DNA from: an uncultured Spirochaetaceae bacterium
GTDB lineage: Bacteria > Spirochaetota > Spirochaetia > SZUA-6 > Bin103
Assembly: GCA_913043885.1 (NCBI GenBank)
Contig: CAJWOB010000224.1
Span: 1 to 5,021, forward strand
Direction: 5' to 3'
Length of the DNA: 5,021 nt
The notes below the pieces were generated by a model. The model was not told the DNA's origin. It saw nothing but the letters and a program-made list of their open reading frames with translations, and ran no database searches. Of this stretch, positions 1 through 5,021 are shown piece by piece (positions within the stretch are counted from its first letter, which is position 1; each line of letters opens with the position of its first letter). The translations under genes and the position numbers were made by a program.

Positions 1-1150
1 CGCGAAGCTGCAGCGGCGCATCCCGGCTGGCGGCCGCCGCTACGACCACGCCTGGTTCGGCTACCTCGGCTATGCCCTCGGCGCCGGCGAGATGGGGGTG
101 GTGGAGGGGCGGCGCGCCTTCATCGCCGCACCGCCGATGTGGATGGTCCGCTACCGACTGCTGCTGGTGTTCGACCACCACCGCCACCACATCGAGGTGT
201 GGACCGACGACGCGGACGCGGCGCGTGCGCTGCGTGGCGTCGATCTGGCTGCGCGGCGGACCGCGGCCGCACCACTACAGATGGCGCCCGGACGCATCGA
301 CCACATTCGCTCCAACATGGACCTGGCGAGCTACCGCGGCGCGCTGCGTCGTGTCCTGGAGCACATCCGGTGCGGCGATGTCTATCAGGCCAACGTTACG
401 CGCAAGTTCTTCGGTAGCGCCGACCGCAGCCACCACCCACAGGCGATGTTCGCGCGGCTGCACGCCCGTAGCCCGGCCTGCTACAGCGCCCTGTTCGGGT
501 TCGGCGAGGTGTCGCTGGTCAGCTCCTCGCCGGAGCGGTTCCTTACCGTGGATGGGGCGGGCCACGCTAACTCGCGGCCGATCAAGGGGTCGGCGCCCCG
601 CCACGCGGACCGGGATCTCGACCGCGCCAGCTATCGGCGGCTGATCACCAGCGAGAAGGACCGTGCCGAGAACCTGATGATCGTCGATCTGGCACGCAAC
701 GATCTGGGCCGCGGCTGCGAGATCGGCAGCGTGGTAGTGGACGCGTTGTATCAGGTGACCAGCCACCCCACGATCCACCATCTGTCCTCCTCCATCAGCG
801 GCAACAAACGCGCCGACCGAACCACGGTGGAGCTGATCCGCGACTGCTTTCCGCCTGGATCGATGACCGGAGCGCCCAAGCTGCGGGCAATGCAGATCTG
901 TGCCGAGTTGGAGCAGTGGCAGCGGGGGGCCTACGCCGGGGCGGCAGGCTGGCTGGGCGGCGATGGGTCGTGCGATCTGGCGGTGGTCATCCGCTCCATC
1001 GTGCTCGACGCGGAGAGGTTCGAATTCCAGGTGGGCGGCGGCATCGTCCACGACTCCGACATCGAGGAGGAGTGGGAGGAGACCATGACCAAGGCGCGGG
1101 GCGTGGCGGCAGCGCTCGGTATCGACGAGGCGCGGCTGCGCGCTCTGTGA
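1..1150 (+). CDS. pabB: Aminodeoxychorismate synthase component I (PabB), 5'-truncated by the window edge
   Basis: This enzyme aminates chorismate to 4-amino-4-deoxychorismate in the cytoplasm, using ammonia from a PabA glutaminase, on the way to p-aminobenzoate and folate. The frame is already open at base 2, giving about 382 residues. A Met codon at 92 is internal, because upstream codons read the family-like WFGYLGYAL. Numbered from that Met, the chorismate-binding domain shows GDVYQANVT (95-103), SPERFL (146-151), PIKGS (163-167), ENLMIVDLARNDLGR (193-207), PGSMTGAPK (255-263) and GGGIVHDSD (315-323). The Lys in PIKG (165) separates PabB from anthranilate synthase TrpE, which has PIAG; Ser instead of the usual Thr follows it. 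Compared with E. coli PabB (about 450 residues), only the N-terminal part is missing. No PabA is in the window. The following aminotransferase is co-directional after 46 bp. A TrpE or salicylate/isochorismate synthase-like role is less likely because of the PIKG lysine. Confidence 0.9.
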   Translation, partial: AKLQRRIPAGGRRYDHAWFGYLGYALGAGEMGVVEGRRAFIAAPPMWMVRYRLLLVFDHHRHHIEVWTDDADAARALRGVDLAARRTAAAPLQMAPGRIDHIRSNMDLASYRGALRRVLEHIRCGDVYQANVTRKFFGSADRSHHPQAMFARLHARSPACYSALFGFGEVSLVSSSPERFLTVDGAGHANSRPIKGSAPRHADRDLDRASYRRLITSEKDRAENLMIVDLARNDLGRGCEIGSVVVDALYQVTSHPTIHHLSSSISGNKRADRTTVELIRDCFPPGSMTGAPKLRAMQICAELEQWQRGAYAGAAGWLGGDGSCDLAVVIRSIVLDAERFEFQVGGGIVHDSDIEEEWEETMTKARGVAAALGIDEARLRAL

Positions 1151-1196
1151 GCCGCATCGCGTTGTCACCGCGCTGACCAGGACGTAGACTCGGCTG

Positions 1197-2429
1197 ATGG
1201 CTCCGATCGACTACGCAGCGCTTCTCCGCCCCGGCGTGCCCAACGACGGCGGCGCGGTCGTCGGCCACATCCGGCAGCGCTACGACTTCGCCACCGGGCA
1301 CCCCGACCCGGTCGAGCTGCCGCTCGACGAGCTGGTAGCCGGGCTGCAGGAGGCACTCGGTGACGAGGGGCGTACCCTCGCCTGGTATCCGCACCCACTC
1401 GGCTATCCGCCGCTGCGCGACTATCTCGCCTCGAAGCTGAGGCGCGACCGCCGCATTACCTGCAGCGCCGACCAGCTGATCCTCGGCGATGGCTCGTCGC
1501 AGCCCATCGCCATGGTGTTGTATGCGCTGCTCGAGCCGGGCGACGTGGTGTTGTGCGAGTCGTTCACCTACGGCGGTACCCTCAGTGCGATCCGTCGGAT
1601 GGGTGCCCAGGCAGCGGGAGTCGAGTGCGACGAGGTCGGCTTGATCCCGGACGCGCTGGACGCTGCCCTCCGCCGTCACGCCGAGTCGGGGCGCGCCGCG
1701 AAGCTCGTGTACACCATTCCGACGTTCCAGAACCCGCTCGGCACCACCGCCGACGAGGCACGTCGGGGACAGATCCTCGAGGTGGCCCAGCGTAATGGCG
1801 TGCCCATCCTGGAGGACGACTGCTACGTCGACCTGCGCTACGAAGGCGAAGTGGAGCCGGCGATCCGCGCTCTGGACGAGGCCGGCGAGACGGTCATCTA
1901 CGTCGGTTCCTTCTCCAAGATCATCGGGCCGGGAATGCGGCTCGGCTACGTGCTGGCGCCGGACGCGTTGTTGTCGCCGCTGGCGTCGATCAAGACCGGC
2001 GGCGGCGTCAACCAGTTCGCGGCCATGGCGGTGCATCGACTGGCGGACCAGGGGACGCTGGATGAGCACATCGCGCAGAGCTGCAACAGCCAGCGCGCCA
2101 AGCGCGACGCGATGTGGGCGGCCATGGAGTCCGACTTCGCCGATGCGGCCACCTGGAGTCGACCGCAAGGCGGCATCTATTTGTGGGTGCACCTGAAGGA
2201 CCAGAACGTGGACACCGCAGACCTGGTCGAGCCGGCGGTGGCGCACGAAGTCGGCATTACCACCGGCGTCAACTTCCACCCGGAGGGTACCGGGGGCAGC
2301 CATCACTTCCGGCTCTGCTTCGGCTTCAACACCCCCGAGGAGATAACCGAAGGTGTGTCGCGGCTGGCCGCGGCCTGCGCCGATGTGGGTGTAGCCGGCG
2401 TGGCCCGCGCGGCAGCGCCGGTGGCGTAG
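1197..2429 (+). CDS. Fold-type I PLP aminotransferase, MocR/2-aminoadipate aminotransferase-like, no HTH domain
   Basis: This is a cytoplasmic pyridoxal-phosphate enzyme that probably moves an amino group between an amino acid and a 2-oxo acid; the substrate cannot be read from sequence. The 410-residue protein has the usual length of stand-alone class I/II aminotransferases. Visible motifs are YPHPLGYPPLRDYLA (64-78), GDGSSQPI (98-104), TIPTFQNPLGTT (173-184, Asn179 near the cofactor), PILEDDCY (203-210, an Asp for the PLP ring nitrogen), SFSKIIGPGMRLGY (238-251, Lys241 as the Schiff-base lysine) and FRLCFGF (371-377, Arg372 for the substrate carboxylate). These resemble the catalytic half of GntR/MocR regulators and LysN-type 2-aminoadipate aminotransferases, but the N-terminal winged helix is absent. 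The ATG at 1197 is the first start in the frame; an AGGA at 1179-1182 is too distant to be a convincing ribosome site. It may share a transcript with pabB. The Ala-rich tail (about 391-410) looks non-conserved. Confidence 0.9.
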   Translation: MAPIDYAALLRPGVPNDGGAVVGHIRQRYDFATGHPDPVELPLDELVAGLQEALGDEGRTLAWYPHPLGYPPLRDYLASKLRRDRRITCSADQLILGDGSSQPIAMVLYALLEPGDVVLCESFTYGGTLSAIRRMGAQAAGVECDEVGLIPDALDAALRRHAESGRAAKLVYTIPTFQNPLGTTADEARRGQILEVAQRNGVPILEDDCYVDLRYEGEVEPAIRALDEAGETVIYVGSFSKIIGPGMRLGYVLAPDALLSPLASIKTGGGVNQFAAMAVHRLADQGTLDEHIAQSCNSQRAKRDAMWAAMESDFADAATWSRPQGGIYLWVHLKDQNVDTADLVEPAVAHEVGITTGVNFHPEGTGGSHHFRLCFGFNTPEEITEGVSRLAAACADVGVAGVARAAAPVA

Positions 2430-2450
2430 ACGCCCGCCGGCGGAGGCGTC
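2429..2450. terminator. Inverted repeat between convergent genes, possible weak bidirectional terminator
   Basis: GACGCC at 2429-2434 is exactly complementary to GGCGTC at 2445-2450, leaving a 10-base GC-rich loop that can pair further in other ways. It fills the 19 bp between the stop of the fold-type I aminotransferase and the stop of the small membrane protein and overlaps both stops. Neither side has a T-run, so a standard intrinsic terminator is not supported; position is the main argument. Such short GC repeats also arise by chance in this base composition. Confidence 0.3.
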
Positions 2451-2706
2451 AGTTCCTGCGCCGCAGTACGCGGGTCAGCAACGCGCGCGTCACCAGGGCA
2501 ACGAACGCCACTAGCGCCAGCACCGCCACGGCGCCGACCACGGCGAAGGCGGCCTTGCTCAGCCCGCTGCCGGCGCCGCCCATAACCGACCCGACCGCGG
2601 CCGAGATGCGGCCGCGCCAGCCGATACCGAAGGCGACCACTACCGCCAGGGCCAGCAGCCAGCCGGCCATGTCTCCCCAGGCACGCAACGGTGTCTTGGA
2701 TGTCAT
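2449..2706 (-). CDS. Small two-helix membrane protein of unknown function
   Basis: I do not recognise a family for this 85-residue protein. It has two clear hydrophobic stretches, about residues 13-30 (MAGWLLALAVVVAFGIGW) and about 52-73 (rich in Ala, Val and Leu). A Gly-rich linker with two Arg (31, 33) separates them, and a basic tail (RALLTRVLRRRN, 74-85) follows. By the positive-inside rule the tail, and probably also the N-terminus with Lys4 and Arg8, faces the cytoplasm, giving a helical hairpin. The ATG lies 15 bp after the stop of the class IV aminotransferase, suggesting the last gene of that operon. A GGGA about 10 bases upstream is a weak ribosome site. No signal-peptide cleavage site or catalytic motif is visible. 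The regular alternation of hydrophobic and charged blocks favours a real gene over a chance frame, but small size and lack of homology limit confidence. Confidence 0.6.
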   Translation of the reverse strand: MTSKTPLRAWGDMAGWLLALAVVVAFGIGWRGRISAAVGSVMGGAGSGLSKAAFAVVGAVAVLALVAFVALVTRALLTRVLRRRN

Positions 2707-2721
2707 GCTGAGCGATTCCCG

Positions 2722-3672
2722 CTACGGATCCTGCGCGTCGGCCACCTCGGCGTATATGTCCGAGCCGACGATACCGCTCCAGTGGTCGATGACGCTCCGC
2801 CACATCGGGCCCGGTCTACCGTCGCCGATGTCGACGCCGTTGAAGCGCACCACCGGTGCCAGGCAATAGGGGGTGGTGGGCAGCCACACCTCGTCGGCGT
2901 TGACGACATCGTAGGGGTGGATGTCCGCCTCGACGAAGGGGATGTCGAGCTCGGCGAGGATCTCGGTGAGCGCGGTCAGGCTGACCCCCCATAGGATGTT
3001 GCCGCCGCGGGGTGACACCACCTGGCCATCGCGGTAGATGACGAAATTGGAGCCGCCGGTCTCGCTGATGTAGCCATTCTGGTCGAGGTAGATGGCGATC
3101 GCCTGCGGGTCGGCATCGCGGGTTTCCTGATCGCCGATCCACATGTGCAGGCGGTTGCGGTGCTTGATGGCGGAGGACAGCGACTGCGGCGGCCAGTGGC
3201 GGACCGACGGGGTGAGGCAGCGGGCGCCCTCGGTGAACAGTGACCGCCAGAGGTGGAACGGTATAGGGAACGTGTGCTGGACGTAGGTGGGAGTCCGCTC
3301 CGCCGCGACCCCGGCGGCCCCGGCGTAGATCGGGTTCTCGCCGGCGGTCATGTAGTACACCAGACCGAGCTCGCTGCCGGGTGATAGCTCGCGGTTGTGG
3401 GCGATGAGCTCGCGCGAGACCTCCATCGTCTGTTCGAGCGAGATCGGCGGCTCGATTCTGGCGTAGCGGCAGCTGCGGTAGAGCCGTTTGGCGTGGTCCT
3501 CCAGGCGGTAGGGCTCCCCGCCGAAGGTGCGTAGGAAGTCGGTGACCGCCGCGCCGATGACGATGCCCAGGTCGTAGATCGGCAGCTTGCAGTCGGCCGC
3601 TGGCACCATCTGCCCGCGGAGGTAGGCCAGCGGCTGGTCCCCGGCGGCGGCGCGGGCGGCTCCCTCAGCCAT
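2722..3672 (-). CDS. Class IV (fold-type IV) PLP aminotransferase, branched-chain/D-amino acid aminotransferase-like
   Basis: This is a cytoplasmic PLP enzyme of the superfamily holding branched-chain and D-amino acid aminotransferases and aminodeoxychorismate lyase (PabC). The 316-residue protein shows LPIYDLGIVIG (30-40), the HAKRL block (60-64, Arg63 likely binding the cofactor phosphate), SSAIKHRNRLH (166-176, Lys170 as Schiff-base lysine), NGYISETGGSNFVI (199-212, Glu204 contacting the PLP ring nitrogen) and PTTPYCLAPV (265-274, phosphate-side loop). I chose the ATG at 3672 because the frame before it encodes low-complexity sequence inside the upstream gene, because conserved sequence begins soon after, and because GAGGG sits 5 bases upstream. 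The start overlaps the stop of the SPL-like gene (ATGGCTGA), suggesting translational coupling. Length and motifs favour aminotransferase over the usually shorter PabC, but pabB nearby on the other strand keeps lyase activity possible. The substrate is not deducible. Confidence 0.88.
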   Translation of the reverse strand: MAEGAARAAAGDQPLAYLRGQMVPAADCKLPIYDLGIVIGAAVTDFLRTFGGEPYRLEDHAKRLYRSCRYARIEPPISLEQTMEVSRELIAHNRELSPGSELGLVYYMTAGENPIYAGAAGVAAERTPTYVQHTFPIPFHLWRSLFTEGARCLTPSVRHWPPQSLSSAIKHRNRLHMWIGDQETRDADPQAIAIYLDQNGYISETGGSNFVIYRDGQVVSPRGGNILWGVSLTALTEILAELDIPFVEADIHPYDVVNADEVWLPTTPYCLAPVVRFNGVDIGDGRPGPMWRSVIDHWSGIVGSDIYAEVADAQDP

Positions 3673-4891
3673 CGAGGCCCTCGCCACCGGTAGTCCAGCC
3701 GCAGGTGGCGGCCGCCATCGACTGCTCGAACTGCTCGTTGGAGCCATAGCGCCAACCGAAGGCACGGTCCCAGATCTCGGCCTTCTCCATACACAGGTAC
3801 ATAAACACGTCCTTCTGCCACGGCTGGAATCGGTCGTACATCGCCGCGAACATCTCCACCTTGCGGTCGTCGCTGTAGGTCAGCTTGCCATGCGGATCGG
3901 GAACCAGGTCGCTCTGCAGGATCCGCGTCGGCTCACCCCGCCGCCGTATCTGCTTCATCACCGGCTTGATGAAGGTAACCGAGCCGAACGAGATGAACTG
4001 CACCTCGTCGGGGCTGAATGTGGACATCACCTCGTCGGCCACCGCCAGGTAGTCCCCCCGCCAGTGGTCGTAGTGGACCATCGGGTGGAAGTGAAACGAC
4101 ACGCCGATGCCGCGGTCGGCAACCCGCCGCGCCGCACCGAGGCGGCGCCGCAGCGGGGCGGTGAAGTGCTCCTCGTTCTCGATAACCGGGTCGGTGTTGA
4201 GCGACCAGCTGCACACCACGTTGGGCGGTATCGGCCGGTCGAGGAAGTAGGTGACATTGGCGGACTTGGTCTTCAGCTCCAGCAGCACGTTGCGGTTGTC
4301 GGCGGCAAACGCCATCAGGTCATCCAGCATTCCGCCGGTATTGCCCCACAGCAGCGAGTCGGAGGACTGGCCGGTGCCGACGTGGTGGAAGCGGCTCGGG
4401 TCCAGGCGCAGCCGCCGCAGCTTGCCACCGAGCTCCGCGTCCACGGCTACCCGCTCGCCGTAGAAGGTCTGGATGGTGCAGTAGCTGCAGCCGAAGCCGC
4501 AGTTGGTGACGGCGTCGATGGTCTTGAGATTGCAGCACAGCGTTCGCTCCGAGCGCACCGGGCAGTCGCCGAACATCTCGCGGTCCGATGCCACCTGCTC
4601 TATCTGCACCGGCGCGCGCTCCGGCGTGCGGCTCGCCCCGTCCTGGTATCGAGTCGGCTCGCTCCTGAGGGTGGCGACGTGGGCCTCCAGGGCCGCGAGA
4701 TAGCGGCGCTTGCGTTGCTTGCTGGGCAACGCGGCGTCGACCGTCTGCGCCTGCCACCAGCTGGCTAGCGGCGCCTCGCCCCACATCTGCAGGTCGCGGG
4801 CGTGCTGACACAGCAGCCGCACCTCTTGGGTGGTGAAGCGATAGTGGGCGTGCTCGGCGGCAATGTGGGCGCGCGTGCCGGCATCGAGCAC
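3665..4891 (-). CDS. Radical SAM protein of the spore photoproduct lyase (SPL) family
   Basis: Proteins of this family bind a [4Fe-4S] cluster and cleave S-adenosylmethionine to a 5'-deoxyadenosyl radical; the founding member repairs the spore photoproduct in DNA. The 408-residue frame contains NCGFGCSYCTIQTFYG (130-145), the CX3CX2C cluster motif with Cys131, Cys135 and Cys138. Later blocks fit SPL in order: SRFHHVGTGQSSD (166-178), LLELKTKS (203-210), CSWSLNTDPVIENEE (227-241) and an FHFHPMVHYDHW segment (266-277). Where B. subtilis SPL has the catalytic Cys141 in an ASCTSD-like context, this protein reads GTGQSSD, so the hydrogen-donor cysteine appears absent. It has about 100 residues before the core that SPL lacks, plus extra cysteines at 110, 119 and 120. 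The GTG at 4891 is the only start codon I find upstream in this frame within the window, without a clear ribosome site; the frame stays open to the edge, so a longer protein is possible. Family assignment is firm; substrate and a repair role are not. Confidence 0.82.
   Translation of the reverse strand: MLDAGTRAHIAAEHAHYRFTTQEVRLLCQHARDLQMWGEAPLASWWQAQTVDAALPSKQRKRRYLAALEAHVATLRSEPTRYQDGASRTPERAPVQIEQVASDREMFGDCPVRSERTLCCNLKTIDAVTNCGFGCSYCTIQTFYGERVAVDAELGGKLRRLRLDPSRFHHVGTGQSSDSLLWGNTGGMLDDLMAFAADNRNVLLELKTKSANVTYFLDRPIPPNVVCSWSLNTDPVIENEEHFTAPLRRRLGAARRVADRGIGVSFHFHPMVHYDHWRGDYLAVADEVMSTFSPDEVQFISFGSVTFIKPVMKQIRRRGEPTRILQSDLVPDPHGKLTYSDDRKVEMFAAMYDRFQPWQKDVFMYLCMEKAEIWDRAFGWRYGSNEQFEQSMAAATCGWTTGGEGLDG
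3678..3682 (-). promoter_or_regulatory. Ribosome binding site of the class IV aminotransferase
   Basis: On the minus strand the sequence reads GAGGG, five bases and then ATG (GAGGGCCTCGATG). This is a good Shine-Dalgarno match at normal spacing, lying inside the 3' end of the SPL-like gene. It supports the start at 3672 over the longer frame starting at 3765. Confidence 0.6.
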
Positions 4892-5021
4892 GTCGTAGAG
4901 CGTGCCCGCTACCGGTAGCGAGGGCCGCCCGGTGGTCGCCCGCTCCGTTGCGGAGCACGGCGAGCGCGTAGTGGGCGAGGTTTTAGTAGGCTGTTGTTGT
5001 TGTTGCTGCTGCTGCGAAGAA
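4892..5021 (-). other. Upstream region of the SPL-like gene, open in its frame to the window edge
   Basis: Read in the SPL frame, this stretch has no stop codon and no ATG, GTG or TTG. It would encode a Thr/Ser/Pro-rich segment preceded by eight glutamines. Either it is a 5' untranslated and promoter region that is open by chance, or it is a disordered N-terminal extension whose start lies beyond the window. Low-complexity composition favours the first or a poorly conserved tail. I find no convincing -35/-10 pair and no gene on the plus strand here. Confidence 0.4.
4991..5014 (-). repeat. CAG/CAA trinucleotide run (eight codons)
   Basis: On the minus strand, three CAG, four CAA and one CAG follow one another, 24 bases in register with the SPL-like frame, where they would read as eight glutamines. 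On the plus strand this is a CTG/TTG run. The purity differs from the mixed GC-rich sequence around it. It is a short tandem repeat that could change length by slippage; whether it is translated is unknown. Confidence 0.75.

Noticed and set aside
275..1168. A 297-codon open frame on the minus strand opposite pabB
   Set aside because: The composition is typical of a mirror frame, and the PabB motifs on the plus strand explain the region fully.
987..2306. A 439-codon open frame on the minus strand opposite the fold-type I aminotransferase and the pabB end
   Set aside because: It is rich in Arg, Gly and His and has no recognisable motif. Long antisense frames are expected opposite GC-rich genes, and the plus-strand gene has a complete set of family motifs.
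2303..2803. A 166-codon minus-strand frame overlapping the small membrane protein
   Set aside because: It runs across the ends of both neighbouring genes, is Arg/Gly-rich throughout and has no hydrophobic or domain pattern. The 85-residue frame has a coherent membrane topology and operon spacing.
3673..3765. Upstream extension of the class IV aminotransferase by 31 residues
   Set aside because: The extra residues are Ser/Pro/Ala low-complexity sequence read inside the SPL-like gene, and the ATG at 3672 has a good ribosome site and the stop/start overlap.
3890..4768. A 292-codon open frame on the plus strand opposite the SPL-like gene
   Set aside because: The translation is His/Val/Arg-rich without motifs, whereas the minus strand carries the CX3CX2C motif and SPL-like blocks in order.
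4980..5000. Possible promoter -10 element (TACTAA on the minus strand) upstream of the SPL-like gene
   Set aside because: It matches only three of six consensus positions and I see no -35 partner at suitable spacing.

Overview
The window comes from a GC-rich bacterium. Third codon positions are strongly G/C, genes are tightly packed, and every recognisable family is bacterial. The sequence alone does not fix the phylum. I see no rRNA, tRNA, CRISPR array, insertion sequence or phage gene.

Layout: the left half (1-2429) is read on the plus strand. It holds the 3' part of a chorismate-using enzyme, best called aminodeoxychorismate synthase component I (PabB), followed after 46 bp by a complete fold-type I PLP aminotransferase of the MocR/2-aminoadipate aminotransferase type, lacking a DNA-binding domain. 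The right half (2449 to about 4891) is read on the minus strand and looks like a three-gene operon. In transcription order these are a radical SAM protein of the spore photoproduct lyase (SPL) family, a class IV (fold-type IV) PLP aminotransferase whose start overlaps the SPL stop by 8 bp, and a small two-helix membrane protein 15 bp further on. The two groups converge, with only 19 bp between their stop codons, and a short inverted repeat lies there. The far right edge (4892-5021) has no other gene. The SPL reading frame stays open through it and includes a CAG/CAA run that would encode eight glutamines.

How the genes may work together: PabB makes 4-amino-4-deoxychorismate, the precursor of the p-aminobenzoate part of folate. 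The lyase for the next step (PabC) is itself a fold-type IV PLP enzyme, so the class IV protein on the other strand is a possible but unproven partner. Its sequence looks more like the branched-chain/D-amino acid aminotransferase branch. The tight coupling of the class IV enzyme to an SPL-like radical SAM protein is the most unusual arrangement here. The SPL-like protein keeps the iron-sulfur cysteines but seems to lack the cysteine that spore photoproduct lyase uses as hydrogen donor, so classical DNA repair is not the safest assumption.
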